A DNA stretch of 64,000 nt. Origin: Megamerina dolium. Lineage: Eukaryota; Arthropoda; Insecta; Diptera; Megamerinidae. The notes below the pieces were generated by a model, which was not told the DNA's origin, did not search any database, and was given only the letters and a program-made list of their open reading frames with translations. Numbering within the stretch: position 1 is the first letter of the stretch; every line of letters starts with the position of its first letter. The stretch covers positions 35,819,335-35,883,334 of the forward strand of contig OY978528.1 of NCBI GenBank assembly GCA_963854835.1. Reading direction: 5' to 3'. Positions 10,766 to 21,077 of this stretch are shown here, piece by piece. The position numbers and the translations under genes were made by a program.

Positions 10766-11695
10766 ATTATTATTATCGTTGTGGGGATGTTGCACCGCGA
10801 CCTATAAGATCTATTGTGCCCCCTTCGCAGAGCTAGAGTTTGTCTCTCAGCCCAGTTCCCTCGATGAATTTTAGTATTGGTCCCAATTCACAGAGTCTAA
10901 TTTCATCCTCGGGTATGATGAAATCTCCCAGGTATTTCCTTCTCTTGTGCATCAGTGCAGGACAAGTTCCTATCACGTGTTGTGCGGTCTCGTCCTCTTC
11001 CCTGCAGAACCTACAGAGAGCATCAGAGAAAATTCCCAGTTTTGTTAGGTGATAATTTAGCCTACAGTGCCCTGTTAATAATCCGGATCTGGTCCGAATA
11101 CACCTGCCCCGGCTCCGTCATCGGTGAGGGAACCGTCGTTGTACCATGTTATCATGTACTGGTTTATCTTGTATATTTTCGACATACCTTCCCAATGTTT
11201 TTTGTTACTAAGCTCAGTTTTAAAATGTTTCTTAAAGCTGAACCTTGGGAGTATCACGTCCCTTGGCATCGAGATTTCAGGAAGTTGCTCAGCCAGAAGT
11301 TCTATCTTCCTTCGGCTGAGGTAACTGCTTGTGCTGACGTTGTTCCCAGCTACCCTCAAAATCGCCCTCCTCGCTTGGGACTGGATATAAATATGGAGGG
11401 GAGTAAAATCCAAGAGTATCTCCAGTGATGCCGTTGGACATGTTCGCATGGCTCCCGTGATACATACACATGCAAGTCTTTGTAGCTTGCTAAGAGTGTT
11501 GATTACTGTCTGCTGCTTCGTGCACTTTTCCCAGACTATTGCCCCGTAGGTTATCATTGGCCTGACAATTGCTGTGTATATCCATCGCAGAATTTTTGAG
11601 GTACAACCCCAGCTTTTACCCGCAATAGTTGTACATAGGTTATACTTGAATTTGGTACGTGAACCTTTAGATTCTAGAACAGAGAGCACATTTTT
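10766..11695 (-). mobile_element. 3' end of an I-group non-LTR retrotransposon
   Basis: 5'-truncated copy read leftward, containing the end of the RT region, an RNase H fragment, a Cys/His knuckle, a short 3' UTR and a tail of ATA/TAA repeats at 10766-10785. An RNase H domain together with a TAA-type tail points to the I/Loa side of non-LTR elements. Exact clade not resolved. Confidence 0.75.
10833..11689 (-). pseudogene. C-terminal RT / RNase H fragment of an I-group element
   Basis: The frame 11075-11689 begins inside the RT thumb region (WGCTSKILRWIYTAIVRPMITYGAIVW, split here as a motif spanning about residues 27-53). It continues through LSKLQRLACVCITGAMRTCP to the start of RNase H (WYNDGSLTDDGAGAGVFGP). 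There the reading breaks: most of RNase H is deleted and the protein resumes in another frame as LLTGHCRLNYHLTKLGI. A zinc knuckle follows (CRFCREEDETAQHVIGTC: C-x2-C-x8-H-x4-C), and the stop is at 10833-10835. Truncated at the 5' end near 11695, as usual for incomplete reverse transcription. Confidence 0.75.
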
Positions 11696-12654
11696 CTATT
11701 CCTTTAGATTTTATGTTTTATTTACAATCCGGGAGGAAGTAAAAAGTATAGAAGAGTGAGATGAAGTAAAATAAAATCAGGTCACAACAGTCGAAGGAGT
11801 TTCATCTCTTTTCAACTTAAACTTTTGTGTCTCACTCTCTCACTATGCTTGCTTATATCGTTATGTTTTACTTTTTGATGAATGTAATGGAATTTATATG
11901 TATCTGTTTCTTTTTTGACGCTATTCTTCCTTTGAATGTCGTGTTGATTTCGATTCTTTTTTTCCTTTACATGTTTTCTCGGTTTATATTGTGAAGCGCA
12001 GTGTTTACGCGTTTGGCATATTCACATTGTATGTATGTCGATGTGAATGTGTAACGTAGTGTTGATTTGACTTGGCTTGACACGATATGTCTGTCTGTAT
12101 GGATGTCTGCCTGTTTGCCTATGAAGATAAAGTGATTTCACCATTATTAACAATCTTCACTTTTACAAGATACTTGAGAATTAGTTGTGAAGGTACTTCT
12201 TCTAAGGTCGTTTGTCTTTGTTATGTATGCGTGGGTGAAGAGACCAACCTCATCTTTATGTAGTATTGAGTAGGTTTGTTGTAAAAAGCCGTATACACCT
12301 ATACAATGTGTTTACTTATCTGTAGATATACACAGCTTCTCAGTGGAAATTAAAGAAAATTGCATAAATATTAAATTAAGTCAAATGAAATATGATGATT
12401 ATATGTTGTTGATGACGATGGTGATTTTAGTTAGTGTTGCTGGTGGTATTAATGTGTCGAGTTTATTAAAATTAATATTACTTTTAATGATTAACACTGT
12501 TGCTGCACTCTCTAATTGACTACATGTAGCGTTTATATACACAATGGAGGTTAGAAGGTGATTCATTCGTTACACAGCGATCTAAAGGAATTAAATGTAG
12601 ATATATGGACGTTTTGCTTCTGTTAGCAATGCTTATAAAGAGGCGTATTATATA
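11696..12654. other. AT-rich noncoding stretch
   Basis: No open frame of note and no recognised repeat. Some TGT/TGC-rich runs. Confidence 0.55.
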
Positions 12655-13250
12655 TATGTCAAAATGACCCCGGACAGAGCTGCTGGCTCGCAGGCGGCTA
12701 CTTTAAGCGAGCGGTCGAAAACAGACAGCCTCGCTTAAAGCAATAACTACCTAAAGCCGTCGAGCGAATTACTGCCTGCACGATTACAAAAGCACTCGTT
12801 CGTATAGCAAGCTAATCCAACTGGCCGATTCAAAAATTTAGCAAGATCGTTTCAACTAGTGTGCCGGGTTACTCGATCAAGCATTGATTGGTTTTTATTA
12901 CCTTTTTTATTTCATATCTTACGTTGGCAAGTCACATCCCTTTAGTACGTATTCATATATAAAGCATTTAGGAATTATGTAGTACAAATTTCCTATCAGT
13001 GAATTTCCGTTCAGTGAAAATTCATATGATTTTTTCTTCTTTCTCTGTCGTCATAGTGATTTACTACACGAGCATGTGTATGTGTGTATACATCTGCTGA
13101 TATTAGTGTATGACGACAATTACGAGAAGAAGAAGAATCAAATGATACACATATTTGTTACGGTTTGTTTATTGTTGGTACGTTGAATATTTTAATGATT
13201 TATGGAGTGTTCGTAGGTAGGTATGTAAAAGGTTGCAACAGGCTTAGTTT
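12655..13250 (+). repeat. Unidentified 0.6-kb dispersed repeat, copy 1
   Basis: Aligns along its length, with gaps, to 38400-38960 in the same orientation. Shared blocks are GTCAAAATGAC near the left edge, CTCGTT.GT.TAG, CGATCAAGC, ACGTTGGCA, AAAGCAT.TAGGAATTATG, TGTCGTCATAG and TATGACGACAAT, then TAATGATTTATGGAGTGT near the right edge. It contains two inverted repeats: CTTTAAGCGAG / CTCGCTTAAAG (12701-12711 and 12730-12740, 18-base loop) and TGTCGTCATA / TATGACGACA (13046-13055 and 13109-13118). No coding capacity and no clear terminal repeats or target duplication. It could be a relic of a transposon or a duplicated noncoding element. Confidence 0.65.
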
Positions 13251-13669
13251 TGACTTGTTACATACTTACCCCTAATTTGTAGTGGCTCCCCTATAAAAAT
13301 TAAGTTATTATAAATTCCACTCACCACCCCCAGAGTACCATTAAAAGGGTCAAATATATGACCGACCCCCTTTAATTTTTCAAACTCCATTCATATTGTC
13401 TCCTCAAATTACTCACCTCCCTATTTTCATCCTTTTTTGGGGCTTTCTTACAAAATAAAATTAAATGCACCTGCAGATCGACAAATAAGTCCACAATTGC
13501 TGAGGGATCGCCCCTATAGTGGTGCTACCATTAATTCTTCTGTCCTAATATTTCCCCCTAAAAAATTTATGTTCTTTTAATTCCATAAAATATCAATTTT
13601 GTAGGAGATTCAGCCATTTTATTAAGCCAGCATTGCCATATGGTTCGTAGAGTTTATGATTAAACTTAC
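13251..13669. other. Pyrimidine-rich noncoding stretch
   Basis: Unusually rich in CCCC and CCCCT runs on the + strand compared with its surroundings (for example around 13275-13345 and 13505-13560). No frame or element is recognised. It may be a decayed repeat. Confidence 0.45.
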
Positions 13670-13805
13670 CTAATTCGGTACTCGCTATCAACGACTATGT
13701 CCAGAGACTTTGTGAAAGAGTATTCTCTTGAAAACTTGAAGCATCTTCGAAGCAGAGGACAAATTTTCAAGTCCACTGAGAGGTTTGTAGACTGTGGTTT
13801 TCGTC
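13670..13805 (-). other. Candidate host exon (136 bp, unidentified protein)
   Basis: On the - strand a pyrimidine-containing tract ending in TTAAAG precedes an open segment that ends in GAATTAG followed by GTAAGT, a strong donor. The reading frame that stays open is 44 codons plus two split codons. It reads KPQSTNLSVDLKICPLLRR in its first half and SLDIVVDSEYRIR at its end, with normal amino-acid mixture rather than the low-complexity translation typical of this window. The acceptor is only moderate. I do not recognise the protein, and no neighbouring exon was found, so this could be chance or a pseudo-exon. Confidence 0.3.
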
Positions 13806-14056
13806 CTTTAAGGGTAGGTGAAATGCTTAATTTGTTTATCATGATCGTTTCCATAGTCCTACATGTGTATATGTATATTATAAACTAACTTTTGAAATTG
13901 AATTTCTGATTAATGTACAAAAGCAATAATAAATACATAGAATCATTTGCTCCCCAGCGGCAACTTTTCTTGTGTACATCTTCGTTGCTTTATCTTATAC
14001 TGATTAATTTAGATATTCATACAGCAATCGTAACAACAACAATAATCACGAGAATA
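13806..14056. other. AT-rich spacer
   Basis: Nothing recognised between the candidate exon and the mariner element. Confidence 0.5.
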
Positions 14057-14058
14057 TA

Positions 14059-14527
14059 CAAGGTGCGACAATTATGTATTAAGACTCGAACCATACCTCA
14101 GCAACCAAGCGCGCCATCTATGTGTGAGCACATGCGTTTTGAAGCTTCAACCTTCCTCTACTAACTGTCAAAATTTCAAGGCATTTGGTTGACATTTAAT
14201 GTTTATTGACATTCAATGTTTATTGAATCACCCGCCGTATTCACCTGATTTGGCACCGTGCGACTTCTTTTTGTTCCCAAAACTGAAATTGAAGTTGAAA
14301 GGATGCTTTTTTAATGACATTTAGATCATACAACGGGCTTCGACGAGGACACTGGAGGCAATTCCGAAAAATGAGCTGGAACGCGTTTGAATCACTATTA
14401 AATTGATGTAACAAGTGTATTGAATCAGGAGGAGAATATTTCGAATAAATATACCGAACAATTAGTAGATATCGTGTTTTAATTGTGTTTTCTAGAGGCA
14501 GTCTTAATGCATAATTGTCGCTCCTTG
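14059..14527 (+). mobile_element. Miniature mariner element with transposase remnant
   Basis: 469 bp bounded by 28-bp inverted repeats (14059-14086 and 14500-14527; they begin CAAGG and end AAGACT, with 2 mismatches) and flanked by TA on both sides (14057-14058, 14528-14529). Inside, the + strand keeps a piece of transposase, HPPYSPDLAPCDFFLFPKLK (about 14229-14288), which holds the third catalytic Asp region of mariner transposases, and further on TLEAIPKNELERV. The rest of the transposase is deleted. The CDFFLFPKLK form suggests the rosa-like branch of mariner, a tentative placement. Confidence 0.85.
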
Positions 14528-14529
14528 TA

Positions 14530-17500
14530 TGTCCATGTATAATGGATTTTGTTGCCGTTGTTGTATAGTGTTGAAATTGTCATTTGCTTACAAAAGTGTC
14601 CATACAACTACTACATAGGCATTATGCAGTATTTATACCTACATATAATAAGTTGTTTAAAGAAAAAAAATTGCTGAAGTTCTCTTGTCGACTGATGTCG
14701 TTGTCATAGTCATTTGCAACTATGATTTGTTGTCATACAATCTTAATGTCAAGGTTAAGCATATTCATTCTATGCATTTGCATATTGTACATACATAAAT
14801 ATACGATACTTGCACTATTTTATCTGTGTATTATGCATTTATATATGTATTTTGAAATATACTTTTATGTATTTATGTACATATATAGAAAATTTCTTTA
14901 TGTGGTTGCTTGTTTACAATAGTACATAAATGAGACTTCTAGTGGTTGTATTAGTAGTAGTATTAGGAGCAGATTACTTAAGTTGAATAATTTTAATTGA
15001 AACGATTTATAAAAGGATTTATCGTCCCTTAGTACTTAGTTGTGTGTACTTAGTATTCAGAGAAGGATGTTCGCTAACAATAGATGATTGATATTTAAGT
15101 GATGTTCAAGGTTCAAAAGAAAATTTGATTTTATACTAGGGTAAATCAAAATGTCCCCATATATGATAACCGTGAGATATTTAAATACGGAATTACGGAT
15201 TGGTATTGCATCACAGAACACATGTGATACAACTGGCTTCCTGATAAAAAAACGAACCTAACACCACGAATACTTTTGCTTTTAATGTTCAAAACTCGTC
15301 ATGTAAGCACACCAATTGTTTGAATTAAACAATTAAACATTTCTATTTACATTTCGAATTCAATCTAAAAGATAACATTTAAATCTCAAAAGTATGATAT
15401 TCATAATATCTCAAAGCCCTACACATCACCCTTTTCTGCTACCCCTTGTCCAGAATAGAAAAACAACATTCCATCCATCCTGTAAATCCAGTACGTGATG
15501 TTTATGCTCAATCTTAAAATCCTAAACGTTCTTAACCCAATTAGTAAGCTATTCAGGCAATATGTTTATGCATACTTATATGTTGTTACTTGCCTGAGCT
15601 TGTACATGTGTTGATATTATTTTATTTTTTAATTAAAATTCTAACTTTTATCATTGTTCTACTTGAATTCGTTTGTGGTCTGTGATCAAATTTATTTTTT
15701 TTCAATATTATTTAAACTTCAAGCCTATCACAATCATATAAAATATTTTCAGTGCATTCCGTTCTTTTTTTTGCTCTCACTGCTGTATATATAGAGTATT
15801 TATAAGCATTCTTATGTATGAACGTATGTACATTTAACAAGCCTTTCTCATACTTCAATTAGTAAAGTTTCGTTTTGTATGGTGATAGACTTGGTGGTGG
15901 TGATGGTGGTGGCAGTGGCAAAAGTTAAGATGAACAATATATGTATGTGTATTTGTATGCTGTACGCACTGATCATAGGGTCGTTATGCCAAAATGTTAA
16001 CAAATGACATTTTGACTTAAAACAAAAACACCAGAAATTTTAAACGAAACAAATTTCGAGCAATCACAAAAACTTAAAAATTAAATTATCGACAAAGATT
16101 TAAGATTAAAAATCATGAAAAAAGACGAATATAAAAACTATACCTTTTCATGAACAAAGACTAAATCCCATCTAGGACTTTCAGGACGTCGCATAAAACA
16201 AGCCGATGTCCGGAGAAATTAGTACGAGTAACAACCCTAGCTCAGTAAAATATCATGATTTATCGTATTCGTTTGTATGTTTTGTTCTGTGACAGGCATT
16301 GAATCAACTAGTACAGTGGTTGAATACGAGATACGTACACTTGTACGTAGAACATATGTACGTACGTACATACAAACTTATGTACAAATATACATACATG
16401 AGATTCTTCACCCCAAATATGAAAGTACTGTGCTTGAAAGTTGTAGCTTACTAAAAGTAATTTTGTTTTTTTGTTTGTTTTTCTTCCATACGATTTTACA
16501 CGATTGTACATTTGTAACTTGTTTTTTCGTCATTGTTGTTGTGATTGTAGTTACTGTTATGGCATCAGCCGCCAGGTGTTTTCTCTCATGTGTGTGCATG
16601 TGTGTGCATGTTGATGCGTGCTTGTATGTAGATATATTTTATGAACACACAAAGTGGTAAACATAAATGCAAATTAGTAAATATAAAATCGGTTGAATTG
16701 TGGCAATAACAGCAGCAGCAGCAGCACCAGCATCAGGATTATGCAAGTAGTTTGTAGTTGTGCCTACAAACTCATATATGCATGTATATGTACATCTATT
16801 TAAATGTTGAATAATATTTGTTGTTGCGAATAACTTTGTTCTTTTGACAATATGAAAATTAATCAAATATGAAATATATTCTAGTCAGTTATAATATCAT
16901 ATAGGTACGATATATAGTTAAATATCTATCTACATACTACATTTATATGTACAGATTATGTATGCGTGTACAAATCATGCATAATATTTGACATGATATG
17001 TCAATGCTTGTTGCTGTTGTTTATATTTCAGAACAATATACATGTAGACATGTATATTGTTTTTTCTACTTCTTCGTTTTGAATACAAATTGGAATTCAA
17101 ATCACATTATTTATAACTGGATTTACAGAGAAAATAGGTTCATAATAATAAAAATGATAGTTCATATAGTACTGAGTATATTACTCATTGACTTTTGACT
17201 ATCTATAGATCTTATTGAACTTTAATGAGAACTATGCATTTGATGTAGAAACGATTATTTTCCGTGTGCCTGTGTGTAATCTTAATTTCCGTAAAATCGC
17301 AGACTATTCTTTGAATATTTCCCAAAAAAGCCATCATTCATTTCAACTGTATAATTTATAAGAAATTGGCTTATCAGAACTATGAAATTAAAATTTAACA
17401 ATATTTGGAAAAAGAAGATTTCTGTCAAAAAATTCTAATGTAGATTTTCAACTACATGGATGTGGCTTTAAAAGAGATCAATTCAATTCAATTACTTGTT

Positions 17501-18277
17501 ATCGAAGTTATTAAATATTTTTTGATATTATTTCTAAAAGCATAATATTTTATTTTTGTTTTTGAGCATCAAGATTTATATTAAATTCAAGTAGAAAACT
17601 CATTTGACGCTATTCGATTTTCAGCAGCTAAAACTTTTGTAACTAAAAACGTCAAAAAGAGACCTTCAAGGCAAGACGATCTTAGCACAAAAATAAGAAT
17701 TAAAATCAAACAGGTTGTATTAAGAGTTTGGTTAAGAGGAATGAACAAATTACAATCTTTTAATAGATTTATGATTTAAATACCTTCTAGCAAAGTATTT
17801 TACATTAGCTGTTACTATCTTCTATGGCTGTGCTAAAAAACTGCAGTAGTGCATTGCACTAATTCGCGCATTCGGGTTACACTTGTGGATAGTATATACG
17901 TATATAATTACTTTTTGTGCTGGATATATGTTGGGTAAGTCACTCACACACACGACACACACATAAAACAATGCAAAATCAGAAAACACCTACAGGCGAA
18001 ATTGTGCAAAAATTGTTATAATATGCATTGGTAATGATTATGATGATGATGATGATAATGATGATGGTTCGCGATAGTGTTTCTACGGCATGTTAGTTGA
18101 TGCATAATGCAAACAAATGCATAACATATGTGCTTGCGTGTGTGCGTGTTTGTTTGTGTAACCACAAAACAAAGTATATACTTTAAGAAAATAAGAAGAC
18201 GGAGAAGTAAAAATGAAAGGAAAACACTTAGATATAAGCTAGCATATTATAAATCCATACTCACCTATATATGCATG
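14530..18277. other. AT-rich noncoding stretch, 3.7 kb
   Basis: No gene recognised. It contains GTAC/CATA-rich runs (16345-16400), a short CAG/CAA run (16707-16735), CACACA near 17945-17965 and a GAT repeat (18034-18066). A splice-acceptor-like TTTATATTTCAG ends at 17031 on the + strand but opens no convincing exon. The 127-codon frame at 16277-16660 is low complexity and not credible. Confidence 0.55.
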
Positions 18278-18279
18278 TA

Positions 18280-19387
18280 CAGGGTGTTCCAGTAAGATGT
18301 GTTGTACTTTGATTTTGAATAAAACACAAACGGTTCCTAATTTTTTATTTCGTTCCACAGGTCACACAATTGGATTATATGTGGAAAATTATTTCGCGGA
18401 TATGTTCACCGCTATTATTCCGTAGATGATCTCCGGAATCGCCCGAATCATTGATGTAATATTGCTTTTCAAGTCGGGAGTTGTCTTCGGATCACTCACA
18501 TAGACTTTATCATTCGTGTAACCCCTTAGAAAAAAGTATAACGGCGTCAAATCGCATGATCTGGGCGGGAATGCTAGGCAAAAAGTCAAAATTGAGGCGA
18601 GTTGTGTGTGGTGTAGCGCCGTCTTGTGGAAACCACATATCGGCCAGACCCTGAGCTTCAACCTCCGGCACAAAATAGTCTTTCAACATAGTGTGATACT
18701 GTTCAGAATTGACAGTTTCGGTGTTTCCGTCCTCATCTTCATAAACCCATAAATCGCAAAAAACAGTGACTCTCGGTGGATGCATTGGTTTCTCAATAAT
18801 GACGTGTGGATTTTCCGAGTCCCAGAAACGGCATTTTTGCTTGTTAACATAGCCGCCGAGGTGAAAATGAGCCTTGTCCGAAAAGATTATTTTTTGGGAA
18901 AAATCATCATCTTCAGCAATCATTTGCAAGGACCAATCAGTGAATGTACGGCATTGTGCATGGTTAAGAGGCAACAGTTGCTGCGTCAGTTGGACTGTAT
19001 ATGGGTGTAACTTCAGTCCAAGCGCAAATTCGATGCATGGAGGTCGCGGAAATCGTCAATTGTTGTGAACGATTGCGAATACACATTCTGGTGGACTCGA
19101 CGACGCTTTCACTTACGGCAGCAATATTCTCAACTCTGCGTGCATTTCGCACTTTTGTTGGCTTCGGAACATCAAGTACGGACCCAGTTTGATCAAATTT
19201 ATTCACAATGTTGGACACAGTTGTTTCACTAATGTGGTTATTTCGACCCAATTCTTGGTGAATCAATCGTAGCGTTTGCACCATCCTATACTGTCACGAC
19301 GACAATGACACAAAATATGGCGGGAAGGGTCGATAATGCAGATTTTAATCGAAAACAAAGTACCACACCTACTATTGGAACACACTG
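18280..19387 (-). mobile_element. Mariner-like transposon, near full length
   Basis: 1108 bp, flanked by TA (18278-18279 and 19388-19389). The ends are inverted repeats of about 40 bp: CAGGGTGTTCCAGTAAGATG at the left and, reverse-complemented, CAGTGTGTTCCAATAGTAGG at the right, both followed by a GTACTTTG block. The size and TA duplication are those of mariner-type elements. The transposase lies on the - strand and is broken. Confidence 0.88.
18389..19284 (-). pseudogene. Mariner-like transposase, frameshifted
   Basis: Transposases of this group bind the inverted repeats and cut and paste the element. The N-terminal DNA-binding part is in the frame 18964-19284 (MVQTLRLIHQELGRNNHISE, SNIVNKFDQTGSV). 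The reading then shifts near 19000-19020 into 18510-18974, which carries the first catalytic region (IIFSDKAHFHLGGYVNKQ) and the second (WFPQDGATPHTTR). It shifts again near 18560-18590 into 18389-18673 for the third (SCDLTPLYFFLRGYTNDKVY). All three acidic positions appear present, but at least two frameshifts disable the gene. Confidence 0.82.
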
Positions 19388-19389
19388 TA

Positions 19390-20788
19390 CATATATATGT
19401 GTGTACATATATATGTATAAGTACCAGAATATGTATACGAATCAAACAAAAGACTTGTAGAAGCCGTGAAAGAAGATGAAGACGACGATTTAACTTTAGT
19501 AGTACTACCTCGGTCGTTAACTGTTAAACGATTTATACTTGTATAAAGAAGTGGACAAAGTATGTACATTAGGATAGGTAAATTTTCTACGATTCCCAAG
19601 AAAACATGAATCTGAAATCAATTTTCAAAAATTTTTAAATTAATAGTTTTTATATGTGATCGATATGCGACATTTGTAGTTATGCTATATGAATTATATA
19701 TTTTTTTGTCATATTAATTGACCGGATCTAATTCATAATATCTGTTTATACCAAAGTGTGCACAAGCTCGTGTATGCAAGATATTGCGTAAATATGTGTA
19801 TACGACTCGGCGAGTTTACTTAGTATGAATATTACGTTGCAAAGCTACCGCCCAGACCTATCACTAGTGCCTAGTAGCTGCATCATTTATGTATATTAAC
19901 AATGGTTCTATCAGCTGTAGTAACAGCGATAATAGCACTACCAAGTGCCGGTAGCTGAAATAATGCTAAAAAATATTGCTAAGTTTATATATTTGTAATA
20001 TGTGTATTTGCATGTCAACACACACGCACACACACATGAGAATAAGAGTAAACCACTAAATAACACTAGCAAACACAATATAAACCAAACAACTGATATT
20101 CTCACCTAGTACATATAAGCATTCTTCTCAACGTCTTAGTCATATTTTTGTGCACGCTTCAAAACAAAACAAAAAATAAGGGAATAGAAAATAAAGCACA
20201 TTTTTTTATCATGCAAACTGGTTTCTATATGCTTGGCTATGCTGGTTTCGCTGGTAGAAATTCTATTTATACTTGTTCATGTTTAAAATGAAAAATAGAA
20301 AAATAAAAATAAAAGTACAACTTATAGTTCTAGCGCGTTCAACCGGCTTACGAAAGAAGTCGACAACGACGACAATAACGATAACAAACGCCACATAGAA
20401 GCAAACTAAGCATACATGCATATGCAGTTGGTTTTTCTTTTTTTTCAGGATTTTCTTAAAGGACGTTGAAGGTGAACAAGAAAAACTCGTTTGCTTGCTG
20501 GTGTCGCCGCTTTTTTTTTCTATATATAATACACATACTATTTGGTGTATATGCAACTACAAAATATGCATACTGAATAGTACAAACAATAATGTGGCGT
20601 GCAACTGTTGGATTTTTTTTTCTACTCTGTTCATGTTTTATGTAACAATATGATGCATACATAGTTCAACAACAACCCCGACTACATCAACATGGTGCGA
20701 ATTCTTATCACACATATGCAGTTATACATACACGCACGCATGCACATTCGCTCAAATTCATCTCATACACACACAAATATTCATCCAC
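19390..20788. other. AT-rich noncoding stretch
   Basis: No gene recognised. A strong acceptor-like tract, TTTTTCTTTTTTTTCAG, ends at 20448 on the + strand. It is followed by a short open segment (DFLKDVEGEQEKLVCLLV) without a good donor, so I do not call an exon. Confidence 0.5.
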
Positions 20789-20801
20789 ACATTCGTACGT
20801 T
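20789..20801. repeat. Target-site duplication of the R1-clade insertion, left
   Basis: ACATTCGTACGTT, repeated exactly at 24351-24363 just after the poly(A) tail. The first A could belong to the tail. Confidence 0.92.
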
Positions 20802-20804
20802 CGG

Positions 20805-20853
20805 TTAGGTTCGGTTTTTCCCTTGTGCCGAATAAGGGAAAAACCGAACCTAA
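20805..20853. repeat. 20-bp snap-back inverted repeat at the 5' junction
   Basis: The left arm 20805-20824 is the exact reverse complement of the right arm 20834-20853, with a 9-base loop (GTGCCGAAT). The right arm is part of ORF1, so the left arm is an inverted copy of element sequence placed between the target duplication and the truncated 5' end. Confidence 0.93.
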
Positions 20854-21077
20854 AGAAGTGTTTCAGGTGCCTAGAATATGGGCATGTGGCGAGGGCGTGC
20901 AGCAGCACAGAAGATAGGAGCCAAAGTTGCATCAAATGTGGGGAAAAGGGTCACTTCGCAAAGACATGCGATAAAAAGCCATTCTGTGGAGCATGCAAAA
21001 TCAACGGGAAGGATGCGGGTCACCAAATCGGCAGTAGGAAGTGTCCCCTATATCAAGCAGCGTGCAAAAGGATATAA
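20826..21077 (+). pseudogene. C-terminal part of R1-clade ORF1 (Gag-like, zinc knuckles)
   Basis: 5'-truncated frame ending in TAA at 21075-21077. It carries three Cys/His knuckles, CFRCLEYGHVARAC, CIKCGEKGHFAKTC and a third starting CGACKINGKDAGH, typical of the nucleic-acid-binding end of ORF1 in R1 and Jockey-type elements. The N-terminal body of ORF1 is absent because of truncation. The final A of its stop is also the first base of the ORF2 ATG. Confidence 0.85.

Noticed and set aside
13046..13118. A miRNA precursor formed by TGTCGTCATA and TATGACGACA
   Set aside because: Only 10-11 bp pair, and the 53-base interior does not extend the stem, which is too short for a pre-miRNA.
16277..16660. 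127-codon open frame
   Set aside because: Translation of GTAC/CATA-type and T-rich simple sequence; no motif.
20432..20520. Exon after the strong acceptor ending at 20448
   Set aside because: No convincing donor follows, and the open segment runs into a T-rich tract.
20708..20935. 75-codon - strand frame crossing 20805-20853
   Set aside because: Arises from the snap-back inverted repeat and antisense of the R1 ORF1.
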